From JANNOG01 sp050329415 (GTDB lineage Bacteria > Actinomycetota > Actinomycetes > Actinomycetales > JBBAYJ01), in contig JBHJOS010000042.1 of the NCBI GenBank assembly GCA_050329415.1, forward strand, positions 1-21,443: 21,443 nucleotides of DNA, given 5' to 3'. Below, piece after piece: positions 7,755-14,161 of this stretch (positions within the stretch are counted from its first letter, which is position 1; each line of letters opens with the position of its first letter). The position numbers and the translations under genes were made by a program. A model generated the notes under the pieces. It was not told where the DNA came from. It saw only the letters and a list, made by a program, of their open reading frames with translations, and made no database searches.

Positions 7755-7760
7755 ACGCTA
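7755..7760 (-). promoter_or_regulatory. -10 element of fabG operon, leaderless type
   Basis: TAGCGT on the minus strand, 7 nt before the GTG at 7747. No Shine-Dalgarno sequence is visible. Confidence 0.5.
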
Positions 7761-7803
7761 GTCGATGTCCGACCCCCGGCGGCGCCGGCCGGGTGCCCCG
7801 GCG

Positions 7804-7809
7804 TACCGT
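7804..7809 (+). promoter_or_regulatory. -10 element of the DUF3099 operon, leaderless type
   Basis: TACCGT, 8 nt before the ATG at 7818. A 9-bp direct repeat, TCGATGTCC, occurs at 7762-7770 and again across this start codon at 7815-7823. Confidence 0.45.
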
Positions 7810-7817
7810 TGTCCTCG

Positions 7818-8129
7818 ATGTCCAGCGAGCGGGTACAACGCATCACGTCGGCCCGGCGTCCCCATTCCGAGGACCTCACGGGGCGGATGCGCCGGTACGC
7901 CGTCTCCATGGGGATCCGCACGGCCTGTGTCGTGCTCTTCGCGGTGCTCGCCATGGCCGACAACCCGCTCGCCTGGGCGTTCGTCCCGGCCGCCGTGTTC
8001 CTGCCATACATCGCCGTGCTGCTGGCCAACGCGGGCCGGGAGCGGGTGCCGCGCTCGCCCGTCACGCTGCTCGACGACGCCCCGCCCGAGCCGCCCCGGC
8101 CCGCGCTCGGGGCCGCTTCACCCCGCTGA
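7818..8129 (+). CDS. DUF3099 small membrane protein
   Basis: A 103-residue protein resembling actinobacterial DUF3099 proteins: a basic N-terminus with RITSARRPHSEDLTGRMRRY, then MGIRTACVVLFAVLAM and VPAAVFLPYIAVLLANAG. Two transmembrane segments are likely at about 32-48 and 51-71, with a short loop between them and a proline-rich hydrophilic tail. No function is known for the family. It is divergent from the fabG operon and is the first gene of a three-gene run with the small Cys/His protein (7-nt gap) and SURF1. The start is set by the leaderless promoter spacing. Confidence 0.78.
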   Translation: MSSERVQRITSARRPHSEDLTGRMRRYAVSMGIRTACVVLFAVLAMADNPLAWAFVPAAVFLPYIAVLLANAGRERVPRSPVTLLDDAPPEPPRPALGAASPR

Positions 8130-8136
8130 GCCGGAC

Positions 8137-8385
8137 GTGACGCTGCCGCCGCCCGCCGCGGCCGCCCCCCCGCCGGGGAGCGGCGAGGACCCGGTGTGCA
8201 GCGCGAGGGGGTGCCGGGCGGCCGCCACCCACCTCGTCCGCTGGCGCAACCCTCGGATCCACGACGCGGCCCGGCGCAAGACCTGGCCGGCATGCGACGA
8301 CCACGTGGAGCACCTGTCGGGCTTCCTCCGGGCGCGGTCGTTCCCGGTCGAGGTCTTCCCGGCCGGTGACAGAGGTGCCGGGTGA
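8137..8385 (+). CDS. Small Cys/His-rich protein, probable metal binding, conserved between DUF3099 and SURF1
   Basis: An 82-residue protein with a proline/alanine-rich N-terminus, then Cys21-x4-Cys26 and Cys53-x2-His56-x2-His59, a pattern suited to one bound zinc. The central stretch (THLVRWRNPRIHDAARRKTW) and the end (SGFLRARSFPVEVFP) look like a conserved folded unit. I remember similar small actinobacterial proteins in this position, sometimes with unreliable names, and know no function. GTG 8137 is 7 nt after the DUF3099 stop. The reading frame ends in a GTGA overlap with the SURF1 start, so all three genes are probably translated in a coupled fashion. A later GTG just before Cys21 is an alternative start. 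Confidence 0.65.
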   Translation: MTLPPPAAAAPPPGSGEDPVCSARGCRAAATHLVRWRNPRIHDAARRKTWPACDDHVEHLSGFLRARSFPVEVFPAGDRGAG

Positions 8386-9269
8386 GCCGGGACCGGTCCC
8401 GGCGGCTCCCGCTGGCGCTGCGGCGCCCGGCCTGGCTCGCCGGCCTGGCCGCGGTGGCGGCCTTCGCCACGATCGCGTCCCTGCTCGGGTCCTGGCAGTG
8501 GGACCGCGGAGAGGTGACGGACCGGCGCGACACGGCCGTGGCGGCGCACTGGGACCTTCCGCCGGTCGACCCGGCGGAGATCCTGGTCGCCGGGGCCGTG
8601 CCGCCCGCGGCCGAGTGGACGCCCGTGCTCCTCACCGGGCGCTACGAACCGGCAACCGTGCTGGTCCGCAACCGCCCCCTCGACGGCCGACCCGGACTCC
8701 TCGTGGTCTCGCCCTTCCGGCTCGACCGCGCGGTCGGCGACCCGGCCCGGAACCTCGTGTGGGTCGTCCGCGGGTGGGTGCCGGCCGGCGACGAGGCGGT
8801 CCCGTCGGCGCCGCCGACCGGACCGAGGAGCGTCACCGTCCGGGTCCGGGTCGCCGAGCAGCCGTCCGGCCGGGAGGCGCCGGCCGGGCAGGTGTACCGG
8901 GTGGCCCCGGCGGAGCTGGCCGGGGCGGCGTCCCGGGCCGCGGACGGCTCACCGGGTGAACCGGTCTCGTCGGCCGTCGCCGGGTACGGCATCCTCGCGG
9001 CCGGGGAGCCCGGCGGGGACGGGCTCGCCGTCCTGCCCCGCCCGGCCCGTGACCCGGGACCACACCTCGCCTACGCGCTGCAGTGGTGGGCGTTCGCCCT
9101 CGCCGGGTTCGCGATCTGGCTGGTGTTCTACCGGCGCGCCGGCCGCGAGGCCGCGGCCGACGGCGAGCCGGCCGGTGCCGGTCCGTCCGACCGGGGTGGG
9201 GACGAGGACGCTGCCAGGACCCCGGCGCGCACCGGATCGGATCCCTGGACCTACCGACCCGGCGAGTGA
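8382..9269 (+). CDS. SURF1 family cytochrome c oxidase assembly protein
   Basis: SURF1 proteins help haem insertion and assembly of aa3-type cytochrome c oxidase at the membrane. The 295 residues show the family layout. A first transmembrane segment at about 17-35 runs into the signature LGSWQWDR (35-42). A large periplasmic domain follows, with LLTGRYEP and LVRNRPLDGRPGLLVVSPF near 82-111 and VVRGWVP near 128-134. HLAYALQWWAFA (228-239) then enters a second membrane segment ending in VFYRR. A hydrophilic, acidic, low-complexity tail of about 45 residues follows. The GTG overlaps the stop codon of the preceding gene (GTGA). Confidence 0.9.
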   Translation: MSRDRSRRLPLALRRPAWLAGLAAVAAFATIASLLGSWQWDRGEVTDRRDTAVAAHWDLPPVDPAEILVAGAVPPAAEWTPVLLTGRYEPATVLVRNRPLDGRPGLLVVSPFRLDRAVGDPARNLVWVVRGWVPAGDEAVPSAPPTGPRSVTVRVRVAEQPSGREAPAGQVYRVAPAELAGAASRAADGSPGEPVSSAVAGYGILAAGEPGGDGLAVLPRPARDPGPHLAYALQWWAFALAGFAIWLVFYRRAGREAAADGEPAGAGPSDRGGDEDAARTPARTGSDPWTYRPGE

Positions 9270-9304
9270 CGGCGGCCCCCCGGCGACCTGGGCGCGGCCA
9301 CCGG

Positions 9305-9334
9305 TCACCCGCTGGCCGGCCAGGGCCGGGGTGA
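9305..9334 (+). terminator. Candidate stem-loop after SURF1 / in the SDR leader
   Basis: TCACCC at 9305-9310 pairs with GGGTGA at 9329-9334. Between them is a perfect 12-bp palindrome, CTGGCCGGCCAG (9312-9323). It could terminate the SURF1 transcript, structure the SDR leader, or be a protein-binding dyad. There is no T-tract. Confidence 0.35.
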
Positions 9335-9350
9335 TCGAGAAGGAGCCGGC

Positions 9351-9428
9351 ATGGTCCTCGGCGAAGCCCCCGAGGTCCCGGGCCGGTCGCCGGACGCTCG
9401 ACGGTCGGATCTCGATCGCCGCCACTGA
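9351..9428 (+). CDS. Candidate 25-residue small ORF in the SDR leader
   Basis: ATG at 9351 follows a near-ideal Shine-Dalgarno sequence, GAGAAGGAG at 9337-9345, with a 5-nt spacer, one of the best ribosome binding sites in the window. The predicted peptide is 25 residues, hydrophilic and basic at its end (from MVLGEAPEVPGR to DLDRRH), and stops 27 nt before the SDR ATG. Against it, third-codon-position GC is only about 79 percent, lower than in the surrounding genes. The opposite strand, read from a GTG at 9425, has higher third-position GC. Treat it as a candidate leader peptide, not an established gene. Confidence 0.3.
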   Translation: MVLGEAPEVPGRSPDARRSDLDRRH

Positions 9429-9430
9429 CG

Positions 9431-9444
9431 GTCGTTCTTACGAC
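9431..9444. promoter_or_regulatory. Dyad element upstream of the SDR gene
   Basis: GTCGT-TCTT-ACGAC is a 5-bp inverted repeat around 4 nt, ending 11 nt before the ATG at 9456. It is operator-like in position; the regulator is unknown. Confidence 0.25.
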
Positions 9445-9455
9445 ACACTGCGTGC

Positions 9456-10220
9456 ATGGATCTGGGACTCGACGGGCGCGTGTACATCGTGACCGGCGGC
9501 AGCCGGGGGCTCGGGCGGGCGGCGGCGGCCGCCCTCGTGGCCGAGGGCGCCCGGGTCGTGCTCTGCTCGCGCGACACGGCCGCCCTCGAGGAGACCGCCG
9601 CGGGACTCGGCGGGTCGGCGGTGGCGCTGCCGATCCCGGGCGACCTGGCCGAGGAGGGCCTCGCTGAGCGACTCGTGGCCTCGGCGCACGGGCGGTTCGG
9701 GCGGCTCGACGGGGCGCTCGCCAGCGTCGGCGGGCCCCCGCCGGGCTCCGCCCTGGAGATCACCACCGAGCAGTGGGAGGGCTCCTTCCGGACGGTCTTC
9801 CTCGGCCCCTTGCGGCTCGCGACCGCGGTGGCCCGGTCGGCCGGCGTCGAGGGCGCCTCGGTGGTCCTCGTCCTGTCGACGTCGGTGACGCAGCCGCTGA
9901 CCGGCCTGGCGGTGTCGAACGGCCTGCGTCCCGGCCTCGCCATGGTCGCGAAGTCCCTGGCGGACGACCTCGGGCCGGTCGGCATCCGGGTCAACGCCCT
10001 GCTGCCCGGCCGGATCGACACCGACCGCTCCCGCGAGCTCGACGACGCCACGAACGACCCCGAGGCCACCCGCCAGGCCCTCGAGGAGCAGATCCCGCTG
10101 CACCGCTACGGCCAGCCCGAGGAGTTCGGCGCGGTGGCGGCCTTCCTGCTCTCCCCCGCCGCGTCGTACGTGACGGGCACGACCGTCGCCGTGGACGGCG
10201 GCCTCAGCCGCCGGCCGTGA
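9456..10220 (+). CDS. SDR family protein with substituted catalytic Tyr and Lys (FabG-like)
   Basis: A 254-residue short-chain dehydrogenase-like protein with an intact Rossmann loop TGGSRGLG (13-20), ASVGGPP in place of the usual NAG, and VNALLPGRIDTDR and VDGGL near the C-terminus. Aligned on the DLGPVGIRVN segment, the catalytic YxxxK is replaced by SNGLR: Ser154 sits where Tyr is expected and Arg158 where Lys is expected, while Ser141 remains. It resembles the NCBI subgroup described as beta-ketoacyl reductase-like SDRs without a perfect catalytic tetrad (cd05344, from memory). It may be a non-canonical reductase or a binding protein. It is not part of the fabG-fabI operon. Its 3' end overlaps the convergent ABC exporter gene by 17 bp. 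Confidence 0.82.
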   Translation: MDLGLDGRVYIVTGGSRGLGRAAAAALVAEGARVVLCSRDTAALEETAAGLGGSAVALPIPGDLAEEGLAERLVASAHGRFGRLDGALASVGGPPPGSALEITTEQWEGSFRTVFLGPLRLATAVARSAGVEGASVVLVLSTSVTQPLTGLAVSNGLRPGLAMVAKSLADDLGPVGIRVNALLPGRIDTDRSRELDDATNDPEATRQALEEQIPLHRYGQPEEFGAVAAFLLSPAASYVTGTTVAVDGGLSRRP

Positions 10221-12096
10221 CGGCCCCCCGGTCGTCCGCCAGGCCGAACTGGGTCCGGTACAGCCCGGCGTAGCGGCCCCCGGCGGCCACCAGCTCGTCG
10301 TGGGTCCCGGTCTCGACCACGCGCCCGTCGGCGACGACCACGACGAGGTCGGCCCGCCGCACCGTCGACAGCCGGTGGGCGACCACCAGGGCGGTGCGTC
10401 CCCGGAGAGTGCGCTCCAGCGCCTCCTGGACCCTGCGCTCGGACTCGGAGTCGAGGTGCGCGGTCGCCTCGTCCAGCACCACCACCCCCGGGTCGCGCAG
10501 CAGCAGGCGCGCGATGGCGACCCGCTGCTTCTCTCCTCCCGAGAGCCGGTGGCCCCGGTCGCCGACGACGGTGTCGAGGCCGTCCGGCAGGGAGTCCACC
10601 AGGTCGAGGACGGCAGCGTCCGCGAGGGCGCGGCGCAGGTCCGCCTCCGAGGCACCGGGGGCAGCGAACGCGAGGTTGGCGCGCAGCGTGTCGTGGAACA
10701 GGTGAGCGTCCTGGGTCACGACTCCGACGCCGTCTCGCAGCGCTTGGAACGACAGCTCGCGCACGTCGACGCCGCCGAGCAGGACCCGGCCCTGCTGCGG
10801 GTCGTACAGGCGGGACACCAGACCGGTGATCGTCGTCTTGCCGGCACCGCTGGGCCCGACGAGTGCGACGGTGGCCCCCGCGGGCGCCGTCAGCGTCACC
10901 CCGTGCAGCACGTCGCCGTCGGCCGGACGCTCCCCGGCGACGTCGCCCTCCAGCGACCGGAGCGAGACCTCGTCCCGTCCCGGGTACCGGAAGCTCACGT
11001 CCTCCAGACGGACCTCCAGCGGTCCGGGCGGCAGACTGCGGCCCGCGACCGGTTCGACCACGAGCGGCCGCAGATCGAGCACCTCGAACACCCGCTCGAA
11101 GCTCACCAGGGCGGTCATCACGTCGACCCGCGCGTTGGACAGCGCGGTGAGCGGGCCGTACAGCTGCGCGAGCAGGGTGGACAGGGCGAGCAGGGTCCCG
11201 ATCGTCAGGGTCTCCTCGATGGCCAGGAGTCCGCCGATCCCGTAGGTCAGCGCCGTCGCGACGGCCGCGAGCAGAGTGAGCGACACCAGCAGCACCCGGT
11301 TCACCATGGCGATGCGGATGCCGATGTCGCGCACCCGGCCGGCCCGCCCGGCGTACTCGGCCTGCTCGGTCCCGGGTCGCCCCATGAGCTTGACCAGCAG
11401 GGCGCCCGAGACCGAGAACCGCTCGGTCATCCGGTTGCCGAGCTGGGCGTTGAGGTCGAACGCCGCGCGGGTCAGCCGCTGCAGGCGGGTCCCCACCCAC
11501 CGGGCGGGCAGGTAGAAGACCGGTGTCAGCACGAGGGCCGCCAGGGTGATCTGCCACGACAGGACGAGCATGGTCGCGAGGACGACGCCGACGGAGACCG
11601 CGTTGCTCACCACCCCGGACAGGACGTTGGTGAACGCCTGCTGAGCGCCGACGACGTCGCTGTTGAGCCGGGTGACCAGCGCACCGGTCTGGGTGCGGGT
11701 GAAGAAGCCCATGGGCTGGCGCTGCACGTGGGCGAAGACCTCGGTCCGCAGGTCGTAGATGAGGCCCTCGCCGATGGTGGCCGAGAACCAGCGGACGACG
11801 AGCGACACCCCGGCCTGGACCAGGGCGACGCCGAGGGCGGCGGCGGCCAGCGTGAGGACGAGGCGGCGGTCGTCGTCGGCGATGCCGCGGTCGACGATCT
11901 GCTGCAGCAGCAGCGGCGGCACGACGACGAGCGCCGCCGACGCCACCGTCAGCCCCAGGAACAGCCCGATCAGCCACCGGTAGGGCTGGGCGTAGCGGGC
12001 GACCCGCCGCCACGTCGACCGGGCGACGCGACGGCGGGTCACGCTGCGGTCCCGGGACAGCCCGCGGACCGTCCGCATCGGGGAGTAGGTGCTCAC
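10204..12096 (-). CDS. ABC exporter half-transporter (fused membrane and ATPase domains)
   Basis: A 630-residue type IV ABC exporter. The N-terminal basic segment leads into about six membrane segments (roughly 40-315), including stretches from 42-64, 80-103, 157-178, 181-198 and 267-291. The ATPase domain starts near 360: Walker A GPSGAGKT (414-421), Q-loop VVTQD (459-463), signature LSGGE (518-522), Walker B VVVLDE (538-543), D-loop HLD and switch His574 (VVAHRLSTV). An inserted acidic loop at about 378-395 splits the start of the ATPase domain. Lipids, peptides or drugs are common substrates of the class; none can be assigned. The GTG at 12096 is 55 nt after the HTH gene, suggesting one transcript with ABC-F and HTH. 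The gene likely homodimerises, since no partner half is adjacent. Confidence 0.92.
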   Translation of the reverse strand: MSTYSPMRTVRGLSRDRSVTRRRVARSTWRRVARYAQPYRWLIGLFLGLTVASAALVVVPPLLLQQIVDRGIADDDRRLVLTLAAAALGVALVQAGVSLVVRWFSATIGEGLIYDLRTEVFAHVQRQPMGFFTRTQTGALVTRLNSDVVGAQQAFTNVLSGVVSNAVSVGVVLATMLVLSWQITLAALVLTPVFYLPARWVGTRLQRLTRAAFDLNAQLGNRMTERFSVSGALLVKLMGRPGTEQAEYAGRAGRVRDIGIRIAMVNRVLLVSLTLLAAVATALTYGIGGLLAIEETLTIGTLLALSTLLAQLYGPLTALSNARVDVMTALVSFERVFEVLDLRPLVVEPVAGRSLPPGPLEVRLEDVSFRYPGRDEVSLRSLEGDVAGERPADGDVLHGVTLTAPAGATVALVGPSGAGKTTITGLVSRLYDPQQGRVLLGGVDVRELSFQALRDGVGVVTQDAHLFHDTLRANLAFAAPGASEADLRRALADAAVLDLVDSLPDGLDTVVGDRGHRLSGGEKQRVAIARLLLRDPGVVVLDEATAHLDSESERRVQEALERTLRGRTALVVAHRLSTVRRADLVVVVADGRVVETGTHDELVAAGGRYAGLYRTQFGLADDRGAVTAGG

Positions 12097-12151
12097 GGCC
12101 CGGGCCCCCGTGCCCGCCCCGGACGGCTCGGCCCGCTCCGCGGCGCCGAGG

Positions 12152-12364
12152 TCAGGATGCGGCCTTGCGCCGCGTGGCGCCGCCGCGACCCCGCAGCTGA
12201 ACCTCCTTCTCGGTGAGGATGCGGTGGACGAACCCGTAGGACCGGCCCGTCTCCTCCGCCAGCGACCGGATGCTGGTGCCTGACCTGTACTTCTCGGCGA
12301 GCTCGCTGGCGAGCTTGTCCCGATCGGGTCCCGTCAACCGGGCCCCCTTCTTGATCTCCGCCAC
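12152..12364 (-). CDS. Small helix-turn-helix protein, Rv1473A-like
   Basis: A 70-residue basic protein, almost entirely one DNA-binding unit: VAEIKKGARLTGPDRDKL, then a helix-turn-helix at about 30-50 containing SIRSLAEETGRSYGFVHRIL, and a basic tail (RGRGGATRRKAAS). Proteins like this are widespread in actinobacteria; M. tuberculosis Rv1473A is a similar small regulator beside an ABC-F gene. The start is GTG 12364, preceded by GGAAGGAGG with a 5-nt spacer, the strongest Shine-Dalgarno sequence in the window. An upstream in-frame extension ignores this site and is unlikely. Strong translation initiation suggests an abundant protein. Targets are unknown; a perfect hairpin/dyad 41 nt upstream is a candidate autoregulatory site. 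Confidence 0.82.
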   Translation of the reverse strand: MAEIKKGARLTGPDRDKLASELAEKYRSGTSIRSLAEETGRSYGFVHRILTEKEVQLRGRGGATRRKAAS

Positions 12365-12404
12365 ACGAACCTCCTTCCACGTCGTGTCGACATGATCACG
12401 GAAT

Positions 12405-12420
12405 GTGGCAACCGTGCCAC
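12405..12420 (-). promoter_or_regulatory. Perfect inverted repeat between ABC-F and HTH genes
   Basis: GTGGCA-ACCG-TGCCAC: 6-bp arms around a tetraloop, starting 12 nt beyond the ABC-F stop. It could be an intercistronic RNA hairpin that stabilises or partly terminates the ABC-F message, or an operator for the HTH protein. The palindrome TGTCGACA (12385-12392) lies between it and the HTH gene. Confidence 0.45.
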
Positions 12421-12432
12421 GTCCCGCACCGG

Positions 12433-14031
12433 TCACGCCAGGGACACGAGGTCCGCGTACTCCTGACTCCAGAGATCTTCGTCCCCCTCCGGCAGGAGGA
12501 CAACTCGTCCGGGGTCCAGGGCCAGCACGGCGCCTTCGTCGTGGGTGACGAGGACCACTGCCCCGGAGTAGCGGCCGAGAGCCGACAGCACCTGCTCCCG
12601 GCTCGCCGGGTCGAGGTTGTTCGTCGGCTCGTCCAGCAGCAGCACGTTGGCCCCGGACACGACCAGCGTGGCCAGGGCGAGCCGGGTGCGCTCGCCCCCG
12701 GAGAGCACCTCGACGGGCTTGGCGACGTCGTCACCGCTGAACAGGAAGGACCCCAGCACCGTGCGGACGGCGGTGTCGTCGAGGTCGGGGGCGGCCGAGC
12801 GCATCGTCTCGAGCACCGTCCGGCCGGGGTCGAGGGTCTCGTGCTCCTGGGCGTAGTACCCGAGCCGCAGGCCGTGGCCGGGCACGACCCGACCGGTGTC
12901 GGGCCGTTCGACCCCGGCGAGCACGCGCAGAAGGGTCGTCTTTCCTGCCCCGTTGAGCCCCAGCACGACGACTCGACTGCCCTTGTCGACGGCCAGGTCG
13001 ACCCCGGCGAACACCTCGAGCGAGCCGTACGACTTCGACAGGCCCTCGGCCGTCAGGGGGACCCTGCCGCACGGGGCGGGCTCGGGGAACCGCAGAGCGG
13101 CGACCTTGTCCGCCTGCCGCTGCTCGGCCAGCCCGGCGACGAGCCGGTCGGCCCGGCGGGCCATGTTCTGCGCCGCGGTGGCCTTGGTGGCGGTCGCCTT
13201 CATCTTGTCGGCCTGGGCGCGCAGGGCCGAGGCCTTCTTCTCGGCGTTGGCCCGCTCGCGGCGGCGCCGCTTCTCGTCCACCTCGCGCTGCTTGAGGTAG
13301 GCGGTCCAGCCCAGGGAGTGGACCTCGAGGACCGAGCGGGTGGCGTCGAGGTGGGCCACCGAGGTGACCGTGGCATCGAGCAGACCCTCGTCGTGGCTGA
13401 TGACGACGAACCCGCCGGGCCAGGAGCGCAGCCGGTCCCGCAGCCAGACGATCGAGTCGGCGTCCAGGTGGTTCGTCGGCTCGTCGAGCAGGAGGACGTC
13501 GGCCCCGGAGAAGATGATCCTCGCCAGCTCGACCCGGCGGCGCTGCCCGCCGGACAGGGTCCGCAGGGGCTGGTCCAGGACTCGTTCCGGCAGGCTGAGA
13601 TTGGCCGCGATCCGGGCGGCCTCGGACTCCGCCGCCCATCCGCCCGCGGCGGTGAACTCGGCCTCGGCGGCCGCGTAGCGGCGCATCGCTGCCTCGGTCG
13701 CGTCCTCCGGCGCACCGATCATGTCGACCTCGGCCTTGCGCATCCGGGCGAGGGCCGCGTCCAGACCGCGGGCCGCCAGGATCCGGTCCCGCGCCGGGGT
13801 CTCGAGGTCACCGGTGCGGGGGTCCTGCGGGAGGTATCCGACGCTGCCCGTGCGCCGCACCGATCCCGCGGCCGGGAGGACCTGGCCCGTCATGACCTTG
13901 AGCAACGTCGTCTTGCCGGCGCCGTTGCGGCCCACGAGGCCCACCCGGTCGCCGGCGCCGACCCGCAGGCCGGCGCCGGACACGAGCAGCCGCGGGCCGG
14001 CCCACATCTCCACGTCGGAGACGACGATCAC
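12433..14031 (-). CDS. ABC-F family ATPase (Rv1473-like)
   Basis: A 532-residue protein with two ABC ATPase domains and no membrane segment, the ABC-F layout of ribosome-binding translation factors and some antibiotic-protection proteins. Domain 1: Walker A GRNGAGKT (34-41), signature LSGGQ (159-163), Walker B VLLLDEPTNHLD (from 179) and SHDEGLLD. A charged linker (about 240-320, with KRRRRERANAEKK) corresponds to the P-site tRNA interaction motif. Domain 2: GLNGAGKT (358-365), LSGGE, LLLDEPTNNLD and THDEGA. Similarity and neighbourhood fit Rv1473. Housekeeping translation factor is more likely than resistance, but both are possible. GTG 14031 gives the family-typical start VIVVSDVE; GTG 14040, three codons upstream, is an alternative that overlaps the stop of a possible leader ORF. 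Confidence 0.9.
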   Translation of the reverse strand: MIVVSDVEMWAGPRLLVSGAGLRVGAGDRVGLVGRNGAGKTTLLKVMTGQVLPAAGSVRRTGSVGYLPQDPRTGDLETPARDRILAARGLDAALARMRKAEVDMIGAPEDATEAAMRRYAAAEAEFTAAGGWAAESEAARIAANLSLPERVLDQPLRTLSGGQRRRVELARIIFSGADVLLLDEPTNHLDADSIVWLRDRLRSWPGGFVVISHDEGLLDATVTSVAHLDATRSVLEVHSLGWTAYLKQREVDEKRRRRERANAEKKASALRAQADKMKATATKATAAQNMARRADRLVAGLAEQRQADKVAALRFPEPAPCGRVPLTAEGLSKSYGSLEVFAGVDLAVDKGSRVVVLGLNGAGKTTLLRVLAGVERPDTGRVVPGHGLRLGYYAQEHETLDPGRTVLETMRSAAPDLDDTAVRTVLGSFLFSGDDVAKPVEVLSGGERTRLALATLVVSGANVLLLDEPTNNLDPASREQVLSALGRYSGAVVLVTHDEGAVLALDPGRVVLLPEGDEDLWSQEYADLVSLA

Positions 14032-14036
14032 GCACC

Positions 14037-14087
14037 TCACCCCGATCCGGTGTCCGGTCGCCCTGTCCCCGGTCGTCGAGACAGCAA
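14037..14087 (-). CDS. Candidate leader ORF upstream of ABC-F
   Basis: The minus strand reads TTG 14087 to TGA 14037 as LLSRRPGTGRPDTGSG, stopping 5 nt before the chosen ABC-F GTG and overlapping the alternative GTG 14040 as GTGA. The TTG sits 6 nt after a TAGCCT -10 box, the same spacing seen for leaderless genes here. Translated leaders controlling ABC-F genes are known for antibiotic-resistance members of the family; a role here is inference. TTG start usage is the weak point. Confidence 0.28.
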   Translation of the reverse strand: MLSRRPGTGRPDTGSG

Positions 14088-14093
14088 CTCCTC

Positions 14094-14099
14094 AGGCTA
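14094..14099 (-). promoter_or_regulatory. Candidate -10 element of the ABC-F operon
   Basis: TAGCCT on the minus strand, about 62 nt before the ABC-F start, predicting a transcript that begins near 14087 with a leader of about 55 nt. Confidence 0.4.
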
Positions 14100-14127
14100 A
14101 GGGCAGCGGGTCCCCGGCTGCGCCCCC

Positions 14128-14147
14128 GCCGGGCGCCGGGCGCCGGC
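14128..14147. repeat. 7-nt tandem repeat (GCCGGGC), nearly three copies
   Basis: Three nearly complete GC-only units lie between the ABC-F promoter and the metallopeptidase remnant, in DNA with no gene. Confidence 0.6.
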
Positions 14148-14161
14148 AGAGTACGACCCTG

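Noticed and set aside
10300..12216. 638-codon plus-strand frame antisense to the ABC exporter
   Set aside because: His/Gln/Asp/Gly-rich composition typical of antisense frames in high-GC genes; the minus-strand frame has every ABC motif.
12365..12436. Longer HTH protein starting at 12436 (94 residues)
   Set aside because: It would ignore the near-perfect GGAAGGAGG site 5 nt before GTG 12364 and would overlap the ABC-F stop and the intergenic dyad.
12403..14100. 565-codon plus-strand frame antisense to ABC-F
   Set aside because: Same high-GC artefact; no domain recognised.
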